Below are positions 48,311 through 58,994 of a DNA stretch of 64,000 nucleotides, piece by piece (within the stretch, counting starts at the first letter, position 1; every line of letters starts with the position of its first letter). The stretch comes from Acanthosepion pharaonis (lineage: Eukaryota; Mollusca; Cephalopoda; Sepiida; Sepiidae): the NCBI GenBank assembly GCA_903632075.3, contig CAHIKZ030003337.1, positions 1,363,501-1,427,500 on the forward strand, in the 5' to 3' direction. The notes below the pieces were generated by a model, which saw nothing but the letters and a program-made list of their open reading frames with translations, was not told the origin of the DNA and did not search any database. The translations under genes and the position numbers were made by a program.

Positions 48311-48391
48311 TCTCTCTCTCTCTTAATCTATCTATCTATCTATCTATCTAGATAGATAGATAGATCTATCTAGATAGATAGATAGATAGAT

Positions 48392-48449
<58 letters not shown>
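48311..48449. repeat. (CT)n, (ATCT)n and (AGAT)n inverted tetranucleotide cluster with (AT)n
   Basis: TATC units switch to GATA units twice (48326-48396), making perfect foldback arms, followed by a TA run to 48449. Strong cruciform potential. Confidence 0.95.
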
Positions 48450-48451
<2 letters not shown>

Positions 48452-48614
48452 CCTGCACCCTTCTTTCTCAACAGAATAACTTCCTCATATTCAATTTTCA
48501 CTTTCACCCAATTCTCTCGCCCTTTCTATGAACCAGATGCCTCCCACGCCATCACCTTAATTCATCTGTTTCTCACTTTGCTCCCCCACCCACTTTTTTC
48601 TGTATAACTTTCTA

Positions 48615-48616
<2 letters not shown>

Positions 48617-48661
<45 letters not shown>

Positions 48662-48675
48662 TTATCTATCTATCT
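48617..48675. repeat. (ATCT)n microsatellite
   Basis: About fourteen units with one ATTT variant. Confidence 0.96.
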
Positions 48676-49243
48676 CCCTCTGTGTTTGTGTCTCCTCCTC
48701 TTTCCCTCACTCTGATTCAACTGTCTTAATCAACTGGATATCTCCTCTCTACCACACTTTTCACTATCTTTCTCTATCTCTGATCATACACTTAATTACC
48801 TTGATTCATTTCTAACACTCCGATCCTATTCTCTCTTTCTCAGATAAGATTAAATAATTTCCCGCCACAGATTCATTCTTTATTATGTATTTAATTTGGT
48901 CCTTTTTATCGTTAAAAATACAATTCAGCTTTATCGTCAAGGGAATTTTGTCCTTTGAATATTAATATTATTTATTCTGATTTCATCTTAATCATACACA
49001 ATATTACTGCTATCGGTGACTAATCTTTCTTTCGGACTAGCATCCTTATCTGTTTAATTTTTTACTTTAATTTTCATAAAATTTCAATTGAAACCTTACT
49101 CGGAGATTTTATCTGCAAGTTTGCCTTCTTTATCTTTTTTTTTTTTTTACTTTCACTATCTTCTGTTCAAGAGTTTATAAGAACTTGCCTTTCCACTCTT
49201 TTTTCTTCTTCTTCTCTTTCTATCTATTTCTTGTTCACACACG
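48676..49243. other. C/T-rich stretch, no gene recognised
   Basis: Polypyrimidine-rich plus strand without repeats longer than a few units. Confidence 0.4.
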
Positions 49244-49361
<118 letters not shown>

Positions 49362-49436
49362 CGTGTGTGGTATGTCAGGCACAGCATATTTCGTGAGAAT
49401 TCATTGTTTCTAGTAAAGGTGAAACATTTCTTTACA

Positions 49437-49530
49437 TGGTTGCAAGGCTGAATGATTAGGATATTAGCATATCGAACATGAGACTCAGGTTCGAATCTCA
49501 CCATAGTCCATTTCTCCAAAACGTGTCTTA
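49437..49530 (+). repeat. tRNA-derived SINE head
   Basis: 'gttgcaaggctgaatgatta' with 'aggttcgaatctcac' about 45 bp later gives A-box-like and B-box-like spacing (GGTTCGAATC). No foldable anticodon arm was confirmed, so it is a SINE relic rather than a tRNA gene. Confidence 0.5.
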
Positions 49531-50689
49531 TTTTCTGTTTGAATTTCTGGGATGAGGAGTTATCATTATTTACATGCTGACTATGATTCTCATCTCAACG
49601 TTTCATCCGTTCTGCTCTCTGGCCCTCATCAAACTGTTCTCGGTCCGGATAACCTTCAGGCAGTTTATTTCATCCTCTGGGGTATATTCCTCACGTGCCA
49701 CAGAACATGGCAAGGGACATCTCGTTTGAATGCACAACCCTGAGGCCCCTCTATTCTGCGCCGACTGCTGTTGAAGACTTGTCCTCGTTTCTCTTTCTTT
49801 CTTTCTTAACAGCTAGGATAAGATTCAAGAAACACTGGAAACACGTAATTAGGAGGGGTGAAACAATTTAATCAAGCATGGCTGATCATGAGTTGACGGA
49901 AAAAAGTCGTCATCAAACCCTGTGCAATGAAGTAAATATATTGGACAGCGAGGAATACTGGCGAGACAGACGTGTGAAAGAACCAGCGCATATGTTTGAC
50001 TATAAGGGCCTCACTAGTGGGCCTAGCATAGAAATAAATGGGAGCCGTTAATTAAAAGAAAATCTAAAAGAAAAACGATAAGGTGGATCCAACGGTAAAC
50101 ACAGTAGAAAAGTGAAATGTTATTGACTGCAACGAAGCTTAATTGTAGCAGTAACATTAATCGTGTAGCAGATTATGTTTAAACGTCTAAGTTCTCCACT
50201 TAGATAGTAACTAAGGTATACACTTTAGGTTGATGTGTCAGTTTTGAAGAAATACAAAAAGTGCCTGGGTAGGCATCTTCAAGAACGATTCCTTAGCCAA
50301 CTTTGCGGATAGATGTACTCGGAAACGAGCAGCCAATCATTTTATATTATTACGTAGTATTAACAATACTTCCAGGTGATTCATGTTTCTGAAGTTTATT
50401 AATATTGATGTCTATACATCAAATACACACATTGTTAGTTCATAAATATCAGAATTGTTTAACACAGATAAAGCTAAAGAACTGAATGTAATCTTTGCAA
50501 TTTGATCCTCACGAAGCCAATGGCAACTTATTATCTAAATAAAACAACTGTAGTGATCATTATGAGCGTTGATTGATATGTTTTTTTTACGACTTATCAA
50601 CCCTTTGCAAGTATTTAAAGGAAGAAAATATTTTTCGATTTTAAGAATTTTTTTAGATAAAAATAGGTTAGTGATACAGTTCTTACTAA
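49531..50689. other. No gene recognised
   Basis: Frames short. Possibly the body of the tRNA-like SINE extends to about 49790, where a CTTT run begins. Confidence 0.35.
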
Positions 50690-50800
50690 TTAAACTATAG
50701 CTGGAGGGGGAACAGATTGATTCGTACCTTCCCAAAGGTATTTGCGTGTAACGACATTGGAATTGAAACTCAGCTTTCCCTGTGTCTTAGTGGTTTTCTT
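50690..50800 (-). repeat. SINE family S1, copy e
   Basis: Minus strand: 'acgcaaatacctttgggaag', 'gtacgaatcaatctgttccc', 'cctccagctatagtttaatt'. Confidence 0.55.
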
Positions 50801-50944
50801 GGAGTGAAATAGATTTAAAAAAAAAACATCATACTACCTCAGATTAAAAAAATTCAAAATTCTACTGGATATTGAAATTCATATAGACAACCCCCCTGAA
50901 ACCAGAAGACCAGTTTTAGTAAACAAAGCGAAGAGATAATATTG

Positions 50945-51120
50945 GTTTAGTGATACAAGTGTTATTAATTAACCCATAGATGGGAGTAGAAGAGACGGAT
51001 GCATACATTTCCCAATGGTGTTTGCGCGAATGTGAATATAATAGGAACACATCGAGAATTAGAACTTATCTCCCCGATTAAACATTCCAAGGCATTATCG
51101 ATTATACCACCCGCATATCC
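50945..51120 (-). repeat. SINE family S1, copy f, downstream of a 5S head
   Basis: Minus strand body: 'cattcgcgcaaacaccattg', 'ggaaatgtatgcatccgtct', 'cttctactcccatctatggg', 'ttaattaataacac'. It lies in the same orientation as the 5S rRNA sequence that ends at 51121, with about 45-60 bp of linker. Confidence 0.6.
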
Positions 51121-51240
51121 AAACTTACAGTACCTGGTATTCCCATGTAGACACCCATCAAGGTGCGGACCAGTTTCGACGTTGCTTAACTTCAGTGATC
51201 GTGAGAAAACCTGTGTTTCAACGTGATGCGGTTGTAAGCC
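51121..51240 (-). rRNA. 5S rRNA-like sequence (pseudogene or SINE head)
   Basis: Read on the minus strand, the 120 bp align end to end with eukaryotic 5S rRNA. The start GGCTTACAACC corresponds to the usual GTCTACGACC. 'CACGTTGAAACAC', 'CGATCAC', the A box GAAGTTAAGCAACGTCG, 'TTGATGGGTG', 'TGGGAATACCAGGTACTGTA' and a final GTTT follow in order. Several substitutions and about two single-base deletions relative to the consensus argue against a functional rRNA gene. No T-run terminator follows: the sequence reads on into an S1-type SINE body in the same direction, the layout of 5S-derived (SINE3-type) SINEs. The box A part of the internal Pol III promoter is well kept; the box C part is partly changed. 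Confidence 0.85.
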
Positions 51241-51669
51241 ATTATGAGTGTATTATAACCATATCAATGTGTACACAGCACTCGATTGTTCCTGGCCGAG
51301 AAGGCCTCCACTACTCTAAGTAAAGCACACAAAACTCACTTTTACAAAATGAAAGCTTTAAGCCGTTAACGATGAAACAATAATGACGCATAGAAATGCA
51401 TTTTTTGGAGGATGGTATAGAAAGGAAGGAAGGAAAGCTTTCAACATAAATTAAAGAGTATTATCGCTTAAAAAAGGTTTACTGAATGTAATGCTCTTGG
51501 GATTCTTTTCATTGAATAGGTCTGCCAATCTTAACAAATGGCAGCATGGAAAATAATAGTTCCAGTTCATGTAAAGAATAAATATCAGTTAACAGAAAAT
51601 GTAGACCTTCAAAGAAGGATAAATGATATCGAAAACTACTGCGAACCTTGTAAACAACGAGTTCTTTAA
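51241..51669. other. No gene or repeat recognised
   Basis: Nothing supportable. Confidence 0.4.
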
Positions 51670-52030
51670 TAATGGTCTATGCTATTTTTGAATCCTATCT
51701 ACCAACACCCATAATAATAATTTCAGCTGAGGAGTTAGGTGACCAGATTTAAGGGGTGATGCGGTCGCAGAAATAGTCTGACAGCCATGACTGGAGTTCT
51801 CCTGCTTGTGTTGCAGAAATAGGTTCTTCCAGGAGCCATCATCTTCTCAGTGCAGCATTAGCCTCTCAAGGAACCTGATGTAGGCCCGTGTGTTGAGTGT
51901 GAGACCCTGTGAGAAGATGAATACAAGTATAACGTCGCCAGTGATCTATCCAAACACATACATAATGACCATTAGACATCAAACTATTTCTGAATACTCA
52001 TCACTGTCCTCAGATTGACATCCCGACATT
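51670..52030 (-). pseudogene. Tc1/mariner-superfamily transposase relic
   Basis: Minus strand, shifting among frames: VFIFSQGLTLNTRAYIRFLE, then RLMLH, then TQAGELQSWLSDYFCDRITP, stop, IWSPNSSAEIIIMGVGR. This parallels transposases with 'HFFPQGL.VN...YI.VLE', 'TQ.WL..NF.DH.TP.IWPPNSPDLNPLDYYVWG'. The second-Asp motif region is garbled and the S-P-D-L-N-P-L-D block has lost its Asp residues. No terminal repeats were found. Confidence 0.55.
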
Positions 52031-52168
52031 TTTAAATGTATTTATTGGAACTTCCGGCGCGAATGCAAAGCAGTACAATATGTTGCTTCCAAATTTTTGG
52101 CGGAGTGAATTTTGTCATGGTTCTCTTTTTCTCACTGACGGTGCCCAACTGGAGACAATTTACCCATA

Positions 52169-52171
<3 letters not shown>
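52031..52171. other. Short unannotated flank
   Basis: No feature seen. Confidence 0.3.
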
Positions 52172-52490
<319 letters not shown>

Positions 52491-52577
52491 AACGTTTCTT
52501 ATTTTTTTCTTTGTCTTATCATTCTCTCAGATTCCAATCTGTATTTGGTGTTTATTTGATCTCAATTATACCCCGGA

Positions 52578-52585
52578 TTTATATA

Positions 52586-52647
<62 letters not shown>

Positions 52648-52705
52648 CTGCGTCTGTGTGTGTGTGTGTGTGTCTGCGTCTGTGTGTCTGCGTCTGTGTG
52701 TGCCC
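52578..52705. repeat. (TA)n then (TG)n with TCTGCG variants
   Basis: TA to 52624. Then TG broken by a repeated 'tgtgtctgcgtctgtgtg' unit, seen three times. Confidence 0.95.
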
Positions 52706-53877
52706 TTGACTCACTTGATAATATCGCTCATTTAAAGAAAAAGAGGTGGAAAAGAGCGAGAGAGAAAAAAGATTTAGTAATAAGAAAGTCAATCTAAAAT
52801 CATAAAGAGAAAATTCGCTTTCCTTCTCGTTTTCTTTGATAAATTTTATCTTTTATTTCTTTGAACTGATTTCAAAACCTATTCATATCCTAATATTATT
52901 TCTTAATTTATTCTTTTTCACACTTTGATTTTTAATCTCATAAATGTCTTCTTTTATTCATATCTCTTTCGTATAGTCTTCATACTTCTATCGTTTTCGG
53001 GCCGAAGATAATAAGATTTTATAAACAGCGATTCTTCTCTTCTGAAAAAAAAAGAAGACATTTATTTTTCTTGTTTCTCTCCTTTGTTTAATTCTTTCCC
53101 CCTCTCTGCATAACGCATGTATCTCTCTCAAACGTGTTTGGTTCGACGTCAACTTCTTCCAACAATCACCTAACCACCATGAAGACAACTTGGCGAAAAA
53201 TCTAAATTAAAATTTACATAGCCGAACAGACACGAAATTGTGGACGCTACCAATTGCGAATATGTTCATCTGCACGAATTCGAGCTGCCGCAAAAGGAAA
53301 CGTGCCTGATAATTTAATCGGCTTGAAAATTATTTAAACAAGAAAAGTTTCTGATTCCTGATCTCAGGAATTATCTTAGCTCTTCAAATAGTTCATCTCG
53401 GTCTTGGGAAATACACGTGCCATCGTTTCGTTCTCATACGGTCTGTTGAGCAATTATGGGAATTGTCATCATTGTAAATTCTGGTCTGCAGGAGATGACC
53501 CGCTTCTCTCGTAATCGATCCTTTCAACCACGATATAAGAATTGACCATCCCGAACAGCTTATCATGATGCCATTAATCAATAGCGAATTGTGCGGACGT
53601 GAAAATAGGGAATCACATAGAACTCCGAGACGCTGATATGTGCTAGTATTTGAAGCATCTTATGAATTCGAAAGCTGGTAGATGGTACGCCCGCATCATA
53701 CAAAACTATCGATGTGTGTACCTTTGCTAAATTCTCTGGCTTAGAAATAATTACGGACAATTATATTTTTATGCATTTAAGCTTGTGTCGCTTACATCTT
53801 GGAATTTTTGGGTAGCTAGTACTAATGAGCCAGCCAAAATGATCTGACTCATTTTATAGTTCACTAATAGAAGGGTT
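52706..53877. other. No gene recognised
   Basis: Short frames on the minus strand (52988-53188, 53393-53760) show no domain. Nothing else supportable. Confidence 0.4.
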
Positions 53878-53879
53878 AA

Positions 53880-53951
53880 CCAATCAGAAGGCTCAAAATA
53901 TTCAATGCGACGTGTATAAAGGCAGCCATGTTTTTTCCCGAATATTCACTT
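53880..53951 (+). promoter_or_regulatory. Candidate Pol II promoter: CCAAT, TATA and initiator
   Basis: CCAAT within AACCAATCAG at 53880-53884, TATAAAGG at 53915-53922, and TTCACTT (initiator-like) with A at 53948, about 33 bp after the first T of the TATA. The spacing is what a core promoter requires. Could equally be the promoter of a transposable element. Confidence 0.4.
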
Positions 53952-54046
53952 ACAGCCAGCCTTTGATATCGAAGACTGAAGAATTACAGAACAGCTGCTG
54001 CTGGTGGTATTGGCAATATAGGCGGATTCAGTAGAGTGTCTGACTC
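53948..54046 (+). other. Candidate noncoding first exon
   Basis: From the predicted start at 53948 to ACTC|GTGAGT at 54046/54047, a near-consensus 5' splice site. The 99 bp contain no ATG, are GC-richer than the flanks, and hold a GCTGCTGCTGGTGGT stretch. No downstream acceptor was identified. Confidence 0.3.
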
Positions 54047-54199
54047 GTGAGTATTAATCTTTAACGTTGTTTCATTGAACAGATTACGTACTGCGCTGTA
54101 TTCTATATTCATAGACTATGGTGAATGTGGTTAACATTACATCGTCGCCGCTGCGTGTGTCATGTGTCCAAAACGCGTCCCACTTGACTCTCATATGTG

Positions 54200-54545
54200 A
54201 TCCCGCTTGGAAAAGTCGCCGGTGGCAAGAAGCAACGCAAAGATCCAAAACGACGCTTCAGGGATCAGTTGAAGACGTCCCTGACGCAGGCGAACATTGA
54301 GTCCGATCATTGCTGCATATCGACCTTGCTGGCGTAGAATCATCAGGGGCGGTAGGTACCGAGATTTTCGAGTCACACATGAAGAGGATCTGCGACGTGC
54401 TGCCAGGAGGGTCCAACATGCCCAGCCACGTCCATCACTCACACTCCTCTTTGACTCCAGCTTACTAGTTTTCAGGAGTAGGCTGTGCCTTAACAGCCAT
54501 CTCTGCCACCTCTACCAGAGGACCGAAAGGAAATAGGGAGAGGAG
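54200..54545 (+). pseudogene. LINE polyprotein C-terminal relic
   Basis: Plus strand: GGKKQRKDPKRRFRDQLKTS, then LTQANIES. After a frameshift, CWRRIIRGGRYRDFRVTHEE and DLRRAARRVQHAQPRPS follow, with RSRLCLNSHLCHL near the end. This matches the C-terminal tail of animal LINE polyproteins: a basic 'GGQKKRFKD.LK' block, 'W(R)RIIRGG', an R/A-rich helix, and a decayed C2H2-like 'GL.SHLRH' finger. Ends at a stop near 54535. Confidence 0.6.
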
Positions 54546-54697
54546 GACGATCCAGATGCTCGTATGCGAGCAGGTGCTGATTGCGACTACTATAGCTAGC
54601 TACATAACAAATAAAGGACTATATCAATGTAAAAATGCTTTACATACATTACCAATGAATTATTGGTAACGGAGATTTTAGATTTGGAGGATGTGTA

Positions 54698-54880
54698 GCG
54701 ATTATAGGTGAGGAACGTGGAATCGGCGAGTCGAGTTCCAATTCCGATCCAATCTGTAGTATTTACTTCACACTAATGTCTTTAGAAAAGGCATGAATCC
54801 ATTTCATCCGTTGCTCGATATGAGTTAAGCTATATAGTAAAGTAGACTTTCTTGGATTGTATGGTAGCCAGTCTAAGCGA
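54698..54880 (+). repeat. SINE family S1, copy g
   Basis: 'gattataggtgaggaacgtg', 'tcgagttccaattccgatcc', 'aaaaggcatgaatcc', 'gatatgagttaagc' and 'ggattgtatggtagccagtc' match the S1 consensus with heavy divergence. Confidence 0.5.
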
Positions 54881-54899
54881 AGAAAAACTGAATGTATTT

Positions 54900-55659
54900 A
54901 ATATGTAACAGCAACTCATGTATTCTAAAAAAAGGAAAATCGAACTATATATGGACGTAAAATTAAAAATATAGAGATTTTAAAAAGATTTACAATGTTA
55001 CCTTACGTCATTTTCTAATGTACTTAAGTCTGTACTTAAAACATTTGTCGAAACTTTTGGGGGGAATCGATCAGTTAGAGTTTACTAGGATTGGTTTATA
55101 TACAACTCTATACACAGTTATTTAAGCTACGTATAATTATTGACGATGTCACCAACAAATGACAGATAGTCTTTAATATTGAAGTAGAAAAAAAGGCTAC
55201 ATGTCGTTGGGTATTGGTTCGCAATCTAAAAGGTGTGTATGTTAAGGTGTCAACCATTTTGAATATCGTGAGAAAAGATTTCTAAATTTGACCTGAATAC
55301 TTTACTTGCTCACCTCTATATCCCAGTAATTTCCACTATAAAATTATGTATTATGAGGATAAAAAAAATATTATTAATTATAGGCTTGTACTAAATCTGG
55401 TATTAATTATAGTGATATTCCGAGCAGACCAAATGAAATATTTATATTTCTTGCTTCTCTCCTTTTTAATTTTATCTCCTTATCTTTATAAATTCATCTC
55501 TTTCAGCTTGTTTCTTTTACACTTCAGCTTAAACTTATTTAACCTCACCTTCTTCCAGCAATCACCAGGCTACCATAAAAACAACACGAAATGGATGATA
55601 CCACCAATCTCGAATATGGCCACCAGCAGGAGCTCAGTAAAATTGCGTTCACATTTGTA
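54900..55659. other. No gene recognised
   Basis: Short frames only. Confidence 0.4.
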
Positions 55660-55756
55660 CTGGGGGTGGGGGGCGTGAATCAATTTTCTCCTCCCGCTAC
55701 GGGTTAAATACTGGGACAGATTATTCTCCCTAGCTCTGAATGGCAACAAGTCTAAT
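55660..55756 (+). repeat. SINE family S1, 3' part (copy h)
   Basis: 'gcgtgaatcaattttctcct', 'cccgctacgggttaaatact', 'gggacagattattctcccta', 'gctctgaatggcaacaagtc'. The best 3' end of the family. Confidence 0.6.
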
Positions 55757-55825
55757 AGAAAGATTACTTACAACCGGGGGGAAGGCAACAGGAAATGCAC
55801 TCATTTCTCTCTCAATCATAATTAT

Positions 55826-56041
55826 TATAAAACCCAGATTGTGTGTGTGTGTCTGTACGTTTATATATTGGATCAGGTTTCCTACATTTTTAAACCGATT
55901 TCAACAAAACTTCACAGGACTACGTAAAATTACCTTGCGGTGGTTCTGACAGCGCCAAAAATTGTTTTTGCAAGAAATCAATTTGAAAACACGATTAAGA
56001 TTCATCGCTGTCGAGAATGAAAGGGGTGCAACTTATATCGA
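55826..56041 (+). mobile_element. Helitron-like family H2, 5' part (copy b)
   Basis: 'attattataaaacccagatt', (TG)n, 'ttggatcaggtttcctacat', 'gattaagattcatcgctgtc'. No 3' hairpin end; it runs directly into copy c. The interior matches 33100-33300 in reverse complement. Confidence 0.6.
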
Positions 56042-56483
56042 GTTATACTTATTATAAAACCCAGGTTGTTTGTGTGTGTGTGTGTCTGTGTTCGTTTATA
56101 TATGGGATCGGATTTCCTACATTTTTCAACCGATTTCAACAAAATTTCACTTTTTTTTTAGCAGGGAGTGTTTCTTATTGTCTTGCACACTTTTTTCTTT
56201 ATTATTACATTCAGAATGCTTTAAAAATTCCATTTACAAGACAATTGTTTATAATAAAATTCTATTCAATTTGTTGACTCATAACGATTGAAAACAATGT
56301 TTTTGTTTGAGTTTGGGTTTGACCAATTCGTAAAAAAAAAAAGAAAAAACTAATTAAGACATGCGTGTCAGTCAACCTTAAAAAATAATCTTTGTCAATT
56401 TTGTTTTTCAGTCTTTATGATGGTCGATACTTGATCTATCTCTTACTGTTACATCCCCGGGCAACGCCGGGTTCTACTGCTAG
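56042..56483 (+). mobile_element. Non-autonomous Helitron-like element, family H2 copy c
   Basis: 5' 'acttattataaaacccagg', (TG)n, 'tatgggatcggatttcctac'. The 3' hairpin CCCGG-GCAACG-CCGGG is followed by 'ttctactgctag' and then T. Full-length relative to 29841-30265. Confidence 0.72.
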
Positions 56484-56484
56484 T

Positions 56485-57289
56485 TGACAATAATATTGAA
56501 AAAGAAAAGAAACTGTGAAGAACCATGATCAACTGAAGAGATATGCCAGTTTTTAAGTTTTTCTATTGAATAGCTAATATAAAACCTTCTTGCCGTTGGG
56601 TAGTGCTTAATATCTTGGCGTAGCAAAACGTTCAGGAGAGAAAACGCGCAGCTTTTCGGCGGGAAATATTTAGCAAATTTGGCCTCTCAACTTCTGGCTG
56701 AATATTTCTACGAATAATTTATTGATGAAACCCCCACCTTCCTGTGAAATTGGCCACAAGTTTTAATCGCAAAAGTGCGATAAATGTTCTGTAATTCCCT
56801 GTTTTGAATCCGGCAAAAATTCTAGAGAGGGAATCACTTCCACGGAAAGAACATTCCACTTTATCAACGGGCTTAGCGTCAATCGTTTCCAACAAACGCC
56901 AAATTCAATCCTTGATGGGAGATAAATCTCCCACGTGCTGCTGCTTATTCTAGTTGATTATTTTTCTGTATACTCTACTATCGAGATCCGGTGAGTCTAT
57001 AAAGAGATTGTGACTGAAGACTTATTATCAATGTGCATGAATCCAAGAGTATTAATAAAGATTGATGCTAGAGAATAGATGTTTCCCTGGCGATTTCCTG
57101 GCTCAAACGAGCCAAACAGAATTGTTTTTAAGGAAAATAAGTTGATTATTTTCCGGATTGAAATACATAGCAGCCAGGGAACGTTGGCGATTTTCTTTTT
57201 GATTTATATCTCTTCAAGACGTGGGTTATTACGGCCCACCACAACCCTCTATCCTTCGTAGTTTTAAGCAATATTTGCGTGGGCACTTC
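56485..57289. other. No gene recognised
   Basis: A 60-codon frame at 57079-57261 has no domain. Nothing else seen. Confidence 0.4.
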
Positions 57290-57385
57290 AACGTGGTGTA
57301 ATGGTTAGCAAGTTTTTGTAGTTCGATCCTCACAGGGTGCCACAATACTTTCGTCCTTGTGCCACATCTTAGCTACGCTTATAAA
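57290..57385 (+). repeat. tRNA-derived SINE relic
   Basis: 'acgtggtgtaatggttagca' (A-box region) and 'gtagttcgatcctcac' (B-box region) about 20 bp apart, shorter than in a tRNA, followed by 'gtgccacaatactttcgtcc'. A non-tRNA tail shows it is a SINE. Confidence 0.5.
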
Positions 57386-57479
57386 ATTACTAAGCAATGT
57401 TTGTTTACTTGCTATCTCTTTAAGTCACTTTTTCTTACTGTCTATTTTACACAGTCACATTAGCTAGGTTATTCGAAGT

Positions 57480-57760
57480 TTTCCCTCAACATTTTCGCGC
57501 TCAATATATTCAGAGATTCAAACTCCCCAATCCCTCTTTCCACATTATGCTTCCAAGACATTTCAACTCCTTCTGATTATAAGTATACCTGAACTTTTTG
57601 TTTCCATTTTCTTTAAAGCGTCCTTGTTGCTCAGATGTTCTGTTCATGATATTTTCGACACCATTTTGTAGAACTACATCCATGTTGCCTAAAATCTTCT
57701 TTCTATCTGTGAAAAAAACTGTCCAGCCTTCACTGCCACATTGGAGTATTAATATTACGC
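57480..57760 (-). pseudogene. RTE-like LINE C-terminal relic, copy 3
   Basis: Minus strand: LILQCGSEGWTVFFTDRKKI, then LGNMDVVLQNGVENIMNRTS, then KFRYTYNQKELKCLGSIMWK and EGLGSLNL. Aligns with the C-terminus of the RTE-like relic at 35.8-36.1 kb (GHVV.KEGLENLIL). Confidence 0.6.
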
Positions 57761-58129
57761 TTATTTTTGTTTCTAATTGTTATGGTCCAAGTTCCTTGTA
57801 CCACGGTGATGGTCCAAGGTTAGAACCAATGAAAGAATAACACGAACACAGTTATGGAATACAAAATATATTACAACAGAAATATAATAAAAAAGAAGTA
57901 GAAGTATTAGTAATGACTATCAGATTTGGTTAGAGTGAACTATGTTGTCTCGACAAGTATCACTATTCCAATGTCCTTACAATATGCTCTCAATTATCTC
58001 TCCTCGTCTTACAATCTCCTCATACCTCTTGAGAGGCGCAGTATTTATAATGTCAGGAATAGTCCATTATTATTATGGGTAAGTTCCCATAACACTAATA
58101 AAATTTCTTAATACTCTGGTTACTCTTTA
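57761..58129. other. No separate feature recognised
   Basis: Short frames; possibly decayed LINE sequence. Confidence 0.3.
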
Positions 58130-58855
58130 GAATGCATCTTTTCCTGTTCCAATGCATATTCAGATTTTTTGTGTCGTTTTCTGTCATCTGGGAAAACATT
58201 TCCTAATATTTTAAGGCATCGGATACCTTCAATGAGTCTATCGGAACTCCTTTTCCAATTAAATCCTGGGAAACAAACTCAATTGGAATTATTGCTGTAT
58301 TCATGTGTTACATTTCTTTTTAGATTTTCGCTTCAAGATCCCCGTATTTTGATAGGATTTTAAAAGCTACATTCCAGGCTTTATGAACTGCCATATCAAT
58401 AAGAATGGACGTTATGTTTTGATAAGGCCTTTGATCACTAAGTCTGGGCGATTAGCTTTGATTTTCTGTCTATATGTATTGTAAAGTCTTATAAAATCCT
58501 TACAGGTCCTATATTATGCAGATATTGACTCAGCCTTTCATGCTGAGATTTATATATGGTGGGTGCTAATACTGTGCAACCTGTGATACAAAGTGGTTAA
58601 TTATTTCTCTATATTCATCACAGAATATGCATTTCGGGTTAACACAACATTCGCTAGGTTTGCTTGATAATTTCTAGTTGTTTTGGCTCTGTACAGCAAG
58701 AATAAAACATTCAGCATTAGATTTTAATCTTGTACTAAGTAACCGTTGGTGGACATGAGATTCGTTTATATCAGCTTGTTTGGCACGAGCTGTGTATTGA
58801 CCATGAAGAGCTTTATCTTACGATCATTTCGGCTTTAGGTCCATTGCATTTGCTT
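58130..58855 (-). pseudogene. Restriction-like-endonuclease LINE relic (R2/NeSL/Dong-like), copy 1
   Basis: Minus strand, N to C. A zinc-finger region NPKCIFCDEYREII comes first, then ITGCTVLAPTIYKSQHERLS and QYLHNIG. The endonuclease core follows, with RPDLVIK and SILIDMAV giving the P-D..D pair of the PD-(D/E)xK fold, then ILSKYGDLEAKI. This C-terminal zinc finger plus restriction-like endonuclease is characteristic of R2-type LINE clades. Many stops; RT missing. Confidence 0.7.
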
Positions 58856-58856
58856 T

Positions 58857-58880
58857 TATTATTATTATTATTATTATTAT
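58857..58880. repeat. (ATT)n microsatellite
   Basis: Eight ATT units. Confidence 0.93.
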
Positions 58881-58994
58881 TTGGTGTCCCAACCGGGGAC
58901 TTAAGAGCAAAAATGGCATCATGACATTTTCTACTAAGCATTTTTTTGAGGGAAGAAAACCCAAACTCCACCCATATTTTACATAGATAAAGCT

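Noticed and set aside
49437..49530. Possible tRNA gene
   Set aside because: Only the B box is good; no acceptor stem pairing found by eye.
51121..51240. Functional 5S rRNA gene
   Set aside because: Many substitutions and deletions relative to conserved 5S positions, single copy here and no T-run terminator; called as 5S-like pseudogene or SINE head.
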